From contig JAMDCE010000071.1 of assembly GCA_023489135.1 (NCBI GenBank), positions 1 to 20,557 on the forward strand: 20,557 bases of DNA. The letters are read 5' to 3'. Position numbers and translations under genes: made by a program. This DNA comes from Chloroflexota bacterium. Its GTDB lineage: Bacteria > Chloroflexota > Chloroflexia > JAMDCE01. This document shows positions 1-7,674 of this stretch, in pieces; positions within the stretch are counted from its first letter, which is position 1; every line of letters starts with the position of its first letter. The notes below the pieces were generated by a model that was not told the origin of the DNA, made no database searches, and was given only the letters and a program-made list of their open reading frames with translations.

Positions 1-491
1 CCCAGAGGCTCGTCCAAAAGGACAAAAGCCGGATCCACCGCCAGAGCACGCGCCAGACCCAGCCTCTGCTTCTGACCACCACTCAACTGGTCCACGCTGC
101 GGTGCTCTAATCCCTCTAGTCCCACCGTTTGCAGCGCTTTGAGAGCCTTGGCTCTTCTGGTCCCCTTATCTACTCCCTTCATCCGCAAGCCATACTCGGT
201 GTTGCCAAGTACCGACATGTGGGGGAATAGGGCAAAGCTTTGAAACACCATGGCAACATTGCGCTTGTAGGCCGGAACATTGGCTACCCGATCTCCCCTT
301 ATGTATATCTCTCCACTGGTGGGAACCTCAAGCCCAGCAATCATCCGCATAGTGGTCGTCTTCCCACAACCACTCGGCCCGATCACCGACAAGAATTCCC
401 CCCTCTCGACCTCGACGGAAACATCGTTCACCGCGATGACATCGCCGAATCTCTTCGTTAAATGCTCTAGAACAATATCGGCCTCAGCCAC
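1..491 (-). CDS. ABC transporter ATP-binding protein, PotA/spermidine-putrescine type (partial, C-terminus off the left edge)
   Basis: ATPase subunit of an ABC importer; it would couple ATP hydrolysis on the cytoplasmic face to solute uptake. Translating the minus strand from GTG at 491 gives 163 residues. Walker A is GPSGCGKTT (about residues 38-46), the Q-loop lies in VFQSFALFPHMSV, the signature is LSGGQKQRLGLARAL, and Walker B ends VLLDEPLG at the window edge. The order and the FALFPHMSV stretch match the polyamine/iron/molybdate-type importers of the PotA/FbpC group. The C-terminal regulatory domain that would separate these lies outside the window. The GTG start is chosen because GGGAGG sits about 8 bases upstream. 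Partner permease and binding-protein genes are presumably further left. Substrate is unknown. Confidence 0.93.
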   Translation of the reverse strand, partial: MAEADIVLEHLTKRFGDVIAVNDVSVEVERGEFLSVIGPSGCGKTTTMRMIAGLEVPTSGEIYIRGDRVANVPAYKRNVAMVFQSFALFPHMSVLGNTEYGLRMKGVDKGTRRAKALKALQTVGLEGLEHRSVDQLSGGQKQRLGLARALAVDPAFVLLDEPL

Positions 492-548
492 TATCGTTCC
501 TCCCTTCGGGTGATGTGTAATGAATCGGGCTAGCTTTGTCCCTGGTGG

Positions 549-578
549 AGTATATCGCGCTTAATCGCTCTGAGTCAA
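549..578 (-). promoter_or_regulatory. Sigma70-type promoter for the ABC ATPase gene
   Basis: On the minus strand the -35 is TTGACT and the -10 is TATACT, 18 bases apart, each one mismatch from consensus. Predicted transcription start is near 542, giving a 5' leader of about 50 bases before the GTG at 491. Seen directly in sequence; activity is inferred. Confidence 0.6.
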
Positions 579-883
579 ATGAGTGTTGTCACGGGTGCAA
601 TCTATGTTCGACATCAGGACCATTGAAGACAGTCGAGAGGTCCTGCCAGGGGAACAGAGTCTCGGAGCGCAAATTACTGCCGGCGTTTGCCGCAGGTTGG
701 CAAGCGCCTATCATTTCATTCCATTTAAGCACGCCAACATATGAGTAACAAGCGCTAGTCGGGTCAATTTCATGATCCACATGGTATCACCATCGGCCTG
801 GAAGAGCATAGCCTATCTCTGCAGCACCTTTGCTTCTTTCTGACGCTGGTCTTGGCACTATCTTTGCGAAGGAGGTTAGCGAA
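579..883. other. Gene-free stretch between the divergent ABC ATPase and glycoside hydrolase genes
   Basis: About 300 bases between the promoter of the ABC gene and the start region of the hydrolase. The short reading frames on both strands have no ribosome binding site and no recognisable protein. The only signals I can support are near its right end: a sigma54-like core at 853-867 and an AAGGAGG at 869-875, both listed separately. Nothing else stands out. Confidence 0.5.
853..867 (+). promoter_or_regulatory. Sigma54-like promoter core TGGCAC-N5-TTGC
   Basis: TGGCAC (853-858), five bases, then TTGC (864-867) matches the -24/-12 core of RpoN promoters at every fixed base. Transcription would start near 878, after the AAGGAGG at 869-875, so it would suit the hydrolase start at 1016 rather than the small frame at 884. 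Many lineages, possibly including this one, lack RpoN and no activator gene is in view, so this may be a chance match. Confidence 0.3.
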
Positions 884-937
884 ATGAATCTGGTTCTGGT
901 TTACAGACGGCGCCAGGGCGGCTATTATAGGGGGTGA
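884..937 (+). CDS. Possible 17-residue upstream leader peptide (or broken N-terminus of the hydrolase)
   Basis: ATG at 884 has an ideal Shine-Dalgarno (AAGGAGG, 869-875, 8 bases away) and encodes MNLVLVYRRRQGGYYRG followed by TGA at 935-937. The next codon, TTG at 938, continues in the same frame without a stop into the glycoside hydrolase. It could be a short leader whose translation influences the downstream gene, or an old N-terminal extension closed by a nonsense codon. I do not recognise the peptide, and 17 codons are too few to judge coding character. Confidence 0.3.
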   Translation: MNLVLVYRRRQGGYYRG

Positions 938-1015
938 TTGGACATAGCAACGCAAGGGTTCACCTCGTTCGGCTGCTTCGCTCGTCGGTGGCGCCTCGTG
1001 GGAGTAACTGCTTCG

Positions 1016-2344
1016 ATGATGCTCAGAGTAATTGTTTCTCTTTTTCTGCTAGTGGGAGCATTGACGAGTTTCCAGGATTCGCGAGTTGCCACACCGCCGA
1101 CACTCTCGGTCCCACCGCCTTCTCAGGATTATGTTGACGCGCCTACGCCGGCCATCACCTCACCATTCGGTTTGAACTCGGATATTGCGGTGCGGTACGC
1201 CATAATTCACGGAGAGCAGAGCCTTCCGACAGACCTCCTGGCCAAAACTGGCGCGAAATGGACACGAGAGGAGTTTCGATGGGACTGGATACAGCCTCAA
1301 CCAGACAAATGGGAATGGGCCTACACGGACGAGATGGTGGCGCTACAAACGGCCGAGGGGATTAGCATCCTTGGACTCCTCGATTATGCCGTTGCCTGGT
1401 CGGCCGGAAAAGAATCGGACCGCCCGCACTACGGCATGCCAGACGTACAAAAGTGGTACAACTATGTTTATGAGGTGGCAAAACGCTACCAGTCGAAGGT
1501 CCTTTACTGGGAATTATGGAATGAAGAGAACACCAGTTTGTTCTGGAAGCCTGAACCCAACGCCGAGCAGTACACTCAAATCTTGAAGGCCGGCTACGCT
1601 GCAGTAAAAGCGGCCAATCCCAAGGCGAAAGTCCTTATCGGCGGGACGGCCGGGGTGGACACCAAGTTCTTCGACCAAGTCGCCGCGAACGGCGGTTGGA
1701 ATTACTTCGACGTTCTCGCGGTGCATCCTTATCTTCCCAGGCCAAGTTTCGACCAGGGAGATTTGCCGGGCGAACTGGTCAAGGCCAAGAATGCGGTCGA
1801 CAAGTATGGTGAGAAACCGATCTGGATCACAGAAGTCGGCTGGAACTCGTCTACCAGCGGCGCGGGCCTTGGCACAGAGGAGCAACAAGCCATTTATATG
1901 GTTCGGACCTACTTGCAGGCGTTGAGCAGCCCTGGGGTGGAGAAGTTGTTCTGGTACGAATTCCACGACGATGGCGCCAACCCGATCCGCGACGAACACA
2001 ACTATGGCCTGGTCAAATTAGACTGGAAAACGCTGAAGGCTCCCTTTTACGCCTACCAGACGATGACGAAGTTCCTGGAGGGGAGCAGGTTTGTTTCCTG
2101 GCCGAATTTCGGGAGCGCGATTCACGCTTATCGGTTTCAGGGTCCCAATGGCCGGTCCGTGGACGTAATGTGGGCCGACGCCGGGGGTGAACAAGTTGAG
2201 TTGACGGGCTCCTCTGACACGTTGGCGGTGCACGATCTTTACGGCCAGCCTGTCTCTGCTGGAGGGGCAAATAGGGTTCTACAGCTGAAGGTTGGCCCGG
2301 AGCCGGTCTATGTCGACTACGGCCCTCCAAGGCCGCAAAACTAA
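1016..2344 (+). CDS. Secreted clan-A glycoside hydrolase (GH39/GH5-like, TIM barrel)
   Basis: Predicted retaining glycosidase exported from the cytoplasm; from ATG 1016 it is 442 residues. Residues 1 to about 24 form a signal peptide (MMLRV followed by a hydrophobic run ending near FQDSRVA), then a Pro/Thr-rich linker. The barrel contains YWELWNEEN, with E170 as the likely acid/base, and WITEVGWNSS, with E273 as the likely nucleophile, the pairing expected on strands 4 and 7 of clan GH-A. AVHPYLPRPS between them fits the GH39-like group. The C-terminal 80 residues look like a small beta domain. The frame stays open back to TTG 938, but ATG 1016 is preferred because the signal peptide begins there and GGGAG lies about 11 bases upstream. 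The exact sugar substrate is not evident; a xylosidase or related plant-polysaccharide activity is one possibility. Confidence 0.85.
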   Translation: MMLRVIVSLFLLVGALTSFQDSRVATPPTLSVPPPSQDYVDAPTPAITSPFGLNSDIAVRYAIIHGEQSLPTDLLAKTGAKWTREEFRWDWIQPQPDKWEWAYTDEMVALQTAEGISILGLLDYAVAWSAGKESDRPHYGMPDVQKWYNYVYEVAKRYQSKVLYWELWNEENTSLFWKPEPNAEQYTQILKAGYAAVKAANPKAKVLIGGTAGVDTKFFDQVAANGGWNYFDVLAVHPYLPRPSFDQGDLPGELVKAKNAVDKYGEKPIWITEVGWNSSTSGAGLGTEEQQAIYMVRTYLQALSSPGVEKLFWYEFHDDGANPIRDEHNYGLVKLDWKTLKAPFYAYQTMTKFLEGSRFVSWPNFGSAIHAYRFQGPNGRSVDVMWADAGGEQVELTGSSDTLAVHDLYGQPVSAGGANRVLQLKVGPEPVYVDYGPPRPQN

Positions 2345-3930
2345 GCCTCGGGTAACACGAGTCTTCTTTTGGCTTCTTCCCAAAGTTCGTCTAGCTGATC
2401 CAGCGAAAGTTTGCGCATCTCGACCTGTCTTTTCCCAGCCATTTCTTCCATAAGCTGGAAGCGCTCCCTGAAGCGCCGGTTCGCTAGACGCAAAGCTTCT
2501 TCAGCGTCGATTTTCAGCCAGCGAGCGACATTCACCAGAGAGAACAGGATATCTCCAAATTCGGTCATTCTCTCAACCTGGTTCGCCGCCCTGCTCAACT
2601 CACTCACTTCGTCGGAGACTTTGTCCAAAACGGGCTCGATTGTTCTCCAATCGAAACCGACGCGAGCGGCGCGCTGCTGGATTCCCTGCGCGTAGGCGAG
2701 CGCTGGCATACTGGCCGGGAGACTGCTCAATATGGACGTCGGCTTTTCGCCTTCTTCCTCGTCACTTGAGGCCAGGCGCTCTGCTCGTTTGATCTGCTCC
2801 CAATTGCGAAGCACCTCGGCGCTGCCAGATACGGCAATCTCTCCGAAGACGTGAGGATGCCGGCGGATAAGCTTGCTAGAAATTCCAGACAAGACATCGG
2901 ACATGGCAAAATCGTCCGCTTCCGAGGCGATCTGGGTGTGCAGTACTATTTGGAGAAGAAGATCTCCGAACTCTTCAGCTACCTTGTCAGGCCGACCGCT
3001 GTCCAGAGCTTCAAGGACCTCGTAGGTCTCCTCGATGAGGTGACCTTTCAGCGACTGGTGGGTCTGCTCGCGGTCCCAGGGGCACCCTCCCGGCCCGCGA
3101 AGCCTGGCCACGATGTATTCCAGGGCCTCAAAGCGACAGAGCGCCTCCTGAATAGGTAGGGGCGGCACATAGAGGCAAGTCAGGTGATCCAAGTCGTCGC
3201 TGTGATCCAGTTCGCTCAGTGGCCTGACCTTCACACTCTCTTCCCCTTTGACCCCTGCGGCCTGCACTATAGTCACAGCGTGGTCAGCAGGATAGATCTC
3301 TAGAAGAGCCAGCTTGACCCCAGAGGCGGTGCGACGGTTATAGAGTTGGCAAATGAGAAGAGGTTGAGTTGGGTCAAGTCGCTGGCTAAGAGGGAGCCAC
3401 TGAGTCTTTTCGCCTGCACCTTCCCCGGCCGGAACCGCGGCCACTTCGAGAGCGTCTAAGACACCGATTCCCGCTTGAAGCGGGTCTAACTGCAGAGTGG
3501 CAAACACAGCGTCCAAGAAACTCAGGCCCGGAATAATTCGGACGGCGAGGCTCTTCTCCCGGGCCAGGGTAAGAAGCCGCCGCACCGAGGTCTCCCCGAC
3601 AAGTGGATGGCCAGGTACGGCGTAGAGTACAGGGGAAGGGGATTCCTGAGCAACCTCAACTAGTATTGAGGCGATCTTCTGGTAGACCTCGTCGAAAGTG
3701 GCACTTTCCTCATAGATCGAATCAAAGGAGCGGACCTGCAGATGCGCGGGCAGGCTCCTCACGGCGGGATGACGGGCGGTTCGCAGGTAGATTTCCTTGG
3801 CAGCCGAGAGCGTCTCCCGCGCTTCAACAGTCACCAAGTGCCAGTCACCCGGGCCCAGCCCTAGAACCAGAATCTCCTCATTGGAATTGTTGCTTTTCCT
3901 CCGAACGGGGTCCGTTTTAGGCTTGTTCAC
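2341..3930 (-). CDS. mazG: YabN-like fusion: tetrapyrrole-methylase-like domain plus MazG nucleotide pyrophosphohydrolase
   Basis: A 529-residue two-part protein. Residues about 20-240 resemble the SAM-dependent CobI/precorrin methylase fold (VLGLGPGD near the start, then YAVPGHPLVGE). Residues about 265-520 are MazG, which hydrolyses NTPs to NMP and pyrophosphate and cleans up aberrant nucleotides. The metal-binding helices show E300-E301, E304 and then E320-x2-D323 (EEFGD), with a second, weaker MazG repeat near EFGDILFSLVNVARWL. This domain order is that of Bacillus YabN; the methylase half has no settled substrate. The start is GTG at 3930, whose GTGA overlaps the stop of the ZIP gene upstream, suggesting translational coupling. 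Its TAG stop overlaps the TAA of the convergent hydrolase by four bases (2341-2344). Confidence 0.93.
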   Translation of the reverse strand: MNKPKTDPVRRKSNNSNEEILVLGLGPGDWHLVTVEARETLSAAKEIYLRTARHPAVRSLPAHLQVRSFDSIYEESATFDEVYQKIASILVEVAQESPSPVLYAVPGHPLVGETSVRRLLTLAREKSLAVRIIPGLSFLDAVFATLQLDPLQAGIGVLDALEVAAVPAGEGAGEKTQWLPLSQRLDPTQPLLICQLYNRRTASGVKLALLEIYPADHAVTIVQAAGVKGEESVKVRPLSELDHSDDLDHLTCLYVPPLPIQEALCRFEALEYIVARLRGPGGCPWDREQTHQSLKGHLIEETYEVLEALDSGRPDKVAEEFGDLLLQIVLHTQIASEADDFAMSDVLSGISSKLIRRHPHVFGEIAVSGSAEVLRNWEQIKRAERLASSDEEEGEKPTSILSSLPASMPALAYAQGIQQRAARVGFDWRTIEPVLDKVSDEVSELSRAANQVERMTEFGDILFSLVNVARWLKIDAEEALRLANRRFRERFQLMEEMAGKRQVEMRKLSLDQLDELWEEAKRRLVLPEA

Positions 3931-4664
3931 AACCCAAGAACCCCCAGCAACTTCTCCGAAACGTAAAACAAAGCCACCCCTCCAAAGACCATTAGAGCCA
4001 TTTTGGCGCCCTTCTCGGCGTTTACTTCTGGGATGAGGTCGGAGGCCGCAACGTAAATGGTGACCCCGGCAGAGATGGCAAGTCCATAGCTCGCGAAGGC
4101 AGAGCCAACAGACATAGCCAAGACGCCGATGACGGTGGCCACGCCGACAGCTCCTGCCGCCACCAAGGCTTGCTTCTTCGTTCTTCCTGAGGCCAGCATA
4201 ATGGAGGCCACGGTGAATCCTTCTGGCGCTTTATGCAGAAGGATAGCTCCAAAAATGAGTAGGCCCAGGGATGGCGCCACCAGGAATCCGGAGGCGATAG
4301 AGACACCGTCGAAGAATCCGTGAATTAGCAGGCCTGCCAGCGCCGCGACGCCGATGAACGAGTCGAGCATGACATCCCGGTGGGTTTCCTCGCCGAAGTG
4401 AAAATGGGAGGCGAGGATGTGCTCGGCAAAATGGATCAGAAGATAACCCACGAGCACGAATATCGGCGCGGAGGCGGTTAGCTGAAAGCTCTCTGGAACC
4501 ATTTTCAGAATGGCTGCGGAGAGCATGAAGCCAGCCCCAAAGGCGATGAAGTATTTGAGGAGCAATTGATCCCACTGGGTCTTAACGGCCAGAATCAGAC
4601 CCCCGAGAAGGTCGGCTACGGCCGTGACAAACCCGAAACCCAGGCTGGCAAAAAACGGATCCAT
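3927..4664 (-). CDS. ZIP-family divalent metal transporter (GufA-like)
   Basis: A 245-residue inner-membrane protein expected to move zinc or a related divalent cation into the cytoplasm. About seven to eight hydrophobic segments are visible. The ZIP metal-site helices are HGFFDGVSIASGF and LHKAPEGFTVASIML, carrying the expected His, Asp and Glu ligands; a His-rich loop (HFAEHILASHFHFGEETH) lies before them. Length suits a bacterial ZIP protein of the GufA/ZupT group. ATG 4664 is preceded by AGAGGAAAA. It sits 125 bases downstream of lepA and overlaps mazG by four bases, so the three may be cotranscribed, although a strong inverted repeat separates it from lepA. No metal-responsive operator is recognised with confidence. 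Confidence 0.92.
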   Translation of the reverse strand: MDPFFASLGFGFVTAVADLLGGLILAVKTQWDQLLLKYFIAFGAGFMLSAAILKMVPESFQLTASAPIFVLVGYLLIHFAEHILASHFHFGEETHRDVMLDSFIGVAALAGLLIHGFFDGVSIASGFLVAPSLGLLIFGAILLHKAPEGFTVASIMLASGRTKKQALVAAGAVGVATVIGVLAMSVGSAFASYGLAISAGVTIYVAASDLIPEVNAEKGAKMALMVFGGVALFYVSEKLLGVLGL

Positions 4665-4751
4665 TACTCTTGGTTTTCCTCTGACCTCTTACGGCGAACG
4701 CACCGAACCGTTCCTACGCCCTTCTGCACGAAGGATGTCACTCAGACATTA

Positions 4752-4777
4752 ACGTGTGATGGCTCGCCATCACACGT
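4752..4777 (-). terminator. 12-bp perfect inverted repeat between lepA and the ZIP gene
   Basis: ACGTGTGATGGC and its exact complement flank a two-base centre (4764-4765). On the minus strand it begins 13 bases after the lepA stop and is followed by TTAATGT, a poor U-tract. It could be a weak intrinsic terminator or mRNA 3'-stabilising hairpin for lepA, or an operator 88 bases upstream of the ZIP start. The repeat is certain; the role is not. Confidence 0.45.
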
Positions 4778-4789
4778 CTGCGAGGGCAG

Positions 4790-6598
4790 CTATTTGTCGT
4801 TTTCCAAACTGAGGACCGCCATAAAAGCTTCCTGAGGGATCTGAACGTTGCCCACGGTTTTCATTCTGGCTTTGCCCTCTTTCTGTTTCTCCAGAAGCTT
4901 ACGTTTTCGGGTCACATCGCCACCGTAGCACTTAGCCAGGACGTTTTTCCGCATTGCTCTAATGGTTTCGCGAGCAATGATTTTACTCCCGACGGCGGCT
5001 TGAATCGGTACGTCAAAGAGCTGCCGCGGAATCAACTGGCGTAGCTTCTCCACCAGTAATCTACCTTGCTGGTAGGCCTTTTGTTTGTGAATTATGAGGG
5101 ACAGGGCATCAACGGGCTGGCCATTCACAAGAATGTCTAGCTTCACCAGGTCGGCCGCCCGGTAATCCGAGAACGCGTAATCCAGAGAGGCGTAGCCCTG
5201 CGTTCGGGATTTGAGCTGATCGTAGAAATCGATAATCATTTCGGCCAGGGGTAGCTCGTAAATGAGCATCACTCGCTGGTCGTCGAGATAATCCATTCGC
5301 ACGAAGTCACCTCTCCGCGCGGTCACCATTTCCATCACCGGTCCAATGTGCCGGGAGGGGGCGATTATGGTGATCTTCATCCACGGCTCTTCTATTTCCT
5401 CGATTTCCCCTGGGGAAGGAATCGCAGCCGGATTGTCAACGACGATGATCTCTCCGCTACGCTTTAGAACGTGATACTCTACGCTAGGGGGTGTTGCCAG
5501 GAGGCCGAGTTTGTACTCTCGTTCGAGCCGTTCCTGGACGATCTCCATATGAAGAAGCCCGAGAAAACCGCAGCGAAAGCCAAAGCCAAGAGCCTGCGAG
5601 GTTTCCGGTTCGTAGAGGAGTGACCCGTCATTGAGTTTAAGCTTCTCAAGGGCATCCCGCAAGAGGCCATAGTCTTCGCCATCGACTGGATAGAGGCCCG
5701 CGAACACCATTGGCTTAGCCGGGCGATAGCCCGGAAGGGCCGCTTTGGCTGGTCTACGGTCGTTCGTCACGGTATCGCCTACTTCGCACTCCTTGACCAC
5801 CTTCAGGCCCGTGGCGACATAGCCGACCTCGCCCGCCTCAAGCTTTTCCACAGGCGTCATCTGCGGTCGAAAAACCCCGATCTCCAGAACGTCAGTCACC
5901 TTGCCGCTGGACATCAGCATGATTTGATCGCCTCTGGCCAGCCGCCCGTCGACGATTCTAACGTAGGCTATCACGCCTTTATAAAGGTCGTAATGTGAAT
6001 CAAAGATCAGGGCGCGCAGGGGTTGCTCCGGATGACCAACCGGGTGGGGGATACGCTTCACCACGGCCTCGAGTATCTCTTGCGTGCCGGTTCCCTCTTT
6101 AGCCGAAGCGAAGACTACTTCGTCCGAGGGAAGGCCAATCACATCCTCGATTTCCCTGGCTACACGCTCTGGCATGGCGCTAGGAAGGTCTATCTTGTTG
6201 ATAACCGGAACCAGTACCAGATTGTGTTCCATGGCCAGGTACACGTTGGCCAGCGTCTGGGCTTCAATCCCTTGAGTGGCGTCTACGACGAGAATGGCAC
6301 CCTCACAGGCGGCTAGGCTGCGACTTACCTCGTAGGTGAAATCCACATGTCCAGGTGTATCTATCAAGTTCAGCTCGTAAGAACTGCCGTCGCGGGCTCG
6401 ATACTCCATCCGGACCGCTTGCGCCTTGATGGTAATTCCTTTTTCCCGTTCCAAATCCATGGAGTCCAGGAGCTGGTCGACCATTTCGCGCTGGCTAACT
6501 GTTCCGGTATATTCAAGCAAACGATCGGCTAGGGTAGACTTACCATGGTCGATGTGGGCGATTATGCAGAAGTTTCTTATCCGTTGTCGTTCTGTCAT
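4790..6598 (-). CDS. lepA: Elongation factor 4 (LepA), ribosome back-translocating GTPase
   Basis: Translational GTPase that acts on the 70S ribosome; 602 residues from ATG 6598, close to the usual 600. The G-domain motifs are [10 protein letters not shown] (G1), DTPGHVDF (G3) and NKIDLP (G4). The LepA-specific C-terminal domain ends with [25 protein letters not shown] and [12 protein letters not shown], which distinguishes it from EF-G. The frame extends 8 codons upstream to a TTG at 6622, but ATG 6598 matches the family start ([17 protein letters not shown] shortly after Met) and has AAGGA just upstream. A good promoter lies at 6636-6664. Downstream on the same strand are the ZIP and mazG genes. 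Confidence 0.98.
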   Translation of the reverse strand: MTERQRIRNFCIIAHIDHGKSTLADRLLEYTGTVSQREMVDQLLDSMDLEREKGITIKAQAVRMEYRARDGSSYELNLIDTPGHVDFTYEVSRSLAACEGAILVVDATQGIEAQTLANVYLAMEHNLVLVPVINKIDLPSAMPERVAREIEDVIGLPSDEVVFASAKEGTGTQEILEAVVKRIPHPVGHPEQPLRALIFDSHYDLYKGVIAYVRIVDGRLARGDQIMLMSSGKVTDVLEIGVFRPQMTPVEKLEAGEVGYVATGLKVVKECEVGDTVTNDRRPAKAALPGYRPAKPMVFAGLYPVDGEDYGLLRDALEKLKLNDGSLLYEPETSQALGFGFRCGFLGLLHMEIVQERLEREYKLGLLATPPSVEYHVLKRSGEIIVVDNPAAIPSPGEIEEIEEPWMKITIIAPSRHIGPVMEMVTARRGDFVRMDYLDDQRVMLIYELPLAEMIIDFYDQLKSRTQGYASLDYAFSDYRAADLVKLDILVNGQPVDALSLIIHKQKAYQQGRLLVEKLRQLIPRQLFDVPIQAAVGSKIIARETIRAMRKNVLAKCYGGDVTRKRKLLEKQKEGKARMKTVGNVQIPQEAFMAVLSLENDK

Positions 6599-6635
6599 CC
6601 TATCCTTGTTTTGGCATATCAAATGGCCTTTTTGA

Positions 6636-6664
6636 AGTATACCTTAGCGGGTCGGTTTTCGCAA
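6636..6664 (-). promoter_or_regulatory. Sigma70-type promoter for lepA
   Basis: Minus-strand TTGCGA (-35) and TATACT (-10) separated by exactly 17 bases. Predicted start near 6630, giving a leader of about 30 bases before the ATG at 6598, which also argues against the TTG at 6622 as the true start. Confidence 0.6.
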
Positions 6665-6889
6665 AGCTGGACAAAGTTGCCTTCGGTGGTGGGCCCGCGG
6701 CGAGGAGCTTGGCCGGCTGCCTCACCCACTGAGGAAGCAATTTTAGGTTTCTAGGCAGGGGAAGGCACGGACGATCAAGCTAAGTATGGAGCGTTGAGGA
6801 GTGGTCTGAGTGAGGCGGTTTTTCCCTCACAGCAAATGGAGTGGTTCTCGAATCTGCAGATACAGATTCGAACGATGGAAGCGGTCGCT
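6665..6889. other. Spacer between ferredoxin and lepA with two hairpins
   Basis: No gene is supported. It contains two inverted repeats: TCGAATCTG and its exact complement around CAGATA (6848-6871, listed separately), and GTGAGG/CCTCAC (6810-6815 with 6825-6830, nine-base loop). Open frames here on either strand lack ribosome binding sites and overlap the ferredoxin in another frame. Confidence 0.5.
6848..6871 (-). terminator. 9-bp perfect hairpin after the ferredoxin gene
   Basis: A nine-base perfect inverted repeat with a six-base loop, 18 bases past the ferredoxin stop on the minus strand. No run of T follows on either strand, so classic intrinsic termination is doubtful; it may be a 3'-end stabiliser or a weak terminator. 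Confidence 0.35.
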
Positions 6890-7099
6890 TCAAGGAAACA
6901 ACTGGTGACCCTCATCATCCTCAACAATGATCGCCTGGGTGGGACAGCTCTCGGCCGCCTCCATGATAGTCTCGCCGTCGGCGGCGCCGGGATCAAGAAC
7001 GTATGCTTTTCCCTGGTCGTTCAGGTCGAAGACGGATTGTCAACTGGCCACGCAGTTGGCCGCCCCGATACACAGATCAAGGTCAACGGTGACTTTTAT
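6890..7099 (-). pseudogene. Small single-cluster ferredoxin with ATA start position and in-frame TGA at codon 20
   Basis: Read on the minus strand, this is clearly a 69-residue single-cluster [3Fe-4S]/[4Fe-4S] ferredoxin, an electron carrier of the kind that serves P450s and oxidoreductases. It begins IKVTVDLDLCIGAANC and keeps SVFDLNDQGKAYVLDP, AAESCPTQAIIVEDDEG and HQLFP before TGA. Cluster ligands C10, C16 and C52 (CP) are present; the second position of the CxxCxxC motif is Ala13, as in three-cysteine members. Two defects are visible. The codon seven bases after a perfect AAGGAGG is ATA, not ATG. Codon 20 (7042-7040) is TGA, exactly where the fourth Cys of CxxCxxCxxxC stands in clostridial-type ferredoxins. 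No alternative ATG, GTG or TTG exists between the upstream in-frame stop and ATA. The rest is undamaged, so it is a very recent pseudogene, a consensus error, or a recoded gene. It diverges from the cupin gene. Confidence 0.8.
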
Positions 7100-7183
7100 G
7101 GCGCTGCCTCCTTCAAGTAAATTGGACCGCCGTTCTGCTGAATCTAACGGTCAAGGCTGAACTAAGTTATGCCACGCCCGTTA

Positions 7184-7212
7184 TTGACAGGGCGATTTGC
7201 CCATGATACGGT
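7184..7212 (+). promoter_or_regulatory. Promoter for the cupin gene
   Basis: Perfect -35 TTGACA (7184-7189), 17-base spacer, weak -10 TACGGT (7207-7212). GGGC-GATTT-GCCC (7190-7202) in the spacer is a small inverted repeat that could bind a regulator. The -35 lies downstream of the more distal ATG at 7169, which supports the later start at 7250. Confidence 0.45.
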
Positions 7213-7249
7213 GTGTTTCGCTAAACCACACTTATCAAGGAGCAACAAA

Positions 7250-7642
7250 ATGGCCAGGAAGTATGAGCGTTTCGTAATCTCTGAACCGAAAATGACTAAA
7301 GAATACCTGTATCATGGCGTCCCTGTAGACCCCTTCACCTTCTATATGGGAAAGGAGTTGGTACCCGAAGCCACGGCCTTTGCCGACACCTTCTACCGGA
7401 CCCACCTGCCCGATCCCAACCCGACCTGCGAGATGCACGCCCACCCTTCGCCTCAGATCCTCTTTTATGTCGGTGAAGAGGGAACCTTCGATGTTGAGGT
7501 TCCCCTGGAGGATGAGGTTTATCGCATTACCAAGACCACCGCTATTTGGATTCCCGCCAACGTGGCGCACAATGTCTATTACCATAGGATCGACAAACCT
7601 ATGGTCGAAATAGGCGTCCTGCTTCAGGGCGATTACGCATAA
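7250..7642 (+). CDS. Small single-domain cupin protein
   Basis: A 130-residue cytoplasmic protein with one cupin barrel. The first cupin motif is CEMHAHPSPQILFYVG, with metal ligands H63 and H65 and Q69 in place of the usual Glu; the second motif provides H107 in IWIPANVAHNVYY. The N-terminal 50 residues (KMTKEYLYHGVPVDPFTFYMG) resemble a family of stand-alone cupins that I cannot tie to a reaction. Metal-dependent binding or isomerase/dioxygenase chemistry is possible, but no substrate can be named. ATG 7250 is chosen over 7169 because AAGGAG lies seven bases upstream and the promoter lies between the two. It is transcribed away from the ferredoxin. An 8-bp hairpin (7642-7664) follows the stop directly. 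Confidence 0.82.
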   Translation: MARKYERFVISEPKMTKEYLYHGVPVDPFTFYMGKELVPEATAFADTFYRTHLPDPNPTCEMHAHPSPQILFYVGEEGTFDVEVPLEDEVYRITKTTAIWIPANVAHNVYYHRIDKPMVEIGVLLQGDYA

Positions 7643-7664
7643 TTAGCGAGACTTGTTCGCTAAT
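7642..7664 (+). terminator. Hairpin directly after the cupin stop
   Basis: ATTAGCGA (7642-7649) pairs with TCGCTAAT (7657-7664) around a seven-base loop. It starts at the last base of the stop codon. No T-run follows, so it is at best a weak terminator or an mRNA 3'-end stem. Confidence 0.4.
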
Positions 7665-7674
7665 CGATATGAAA

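Noticed and set aside
1514..1999. 161-codon minus-strand frame inside the glycoside hydrolase
   Set aside because: Opposite-strand shadow of a GC-rich gene with clear catalytic motifs on the plus strand.
4755..4774. CRP-type site (TGTGA...TCACA) within the palindrome upstream of the ZIP gene
   Set aside because: The half-sites are separated by ten bases rather than six, so it does not fit the CRP spacing.
884..7099. Genome-wide reassignment of TGA (as Trp, Gly or Cys) to explain the two in-frame TGA codons
   Set aside because: TGA ends the ZIP, RlpA-like and hisS genes at the expected lengths, and conserved Trp and Gly positions elsewhere use normal codons.
6794..7120. A 108-codon plus-strand frame over the ferredoxin locus
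   Set aside because: It has no ribosome binding site and no recognisable protein; the minus strand encodes the ferredoxin, so this is its complement.
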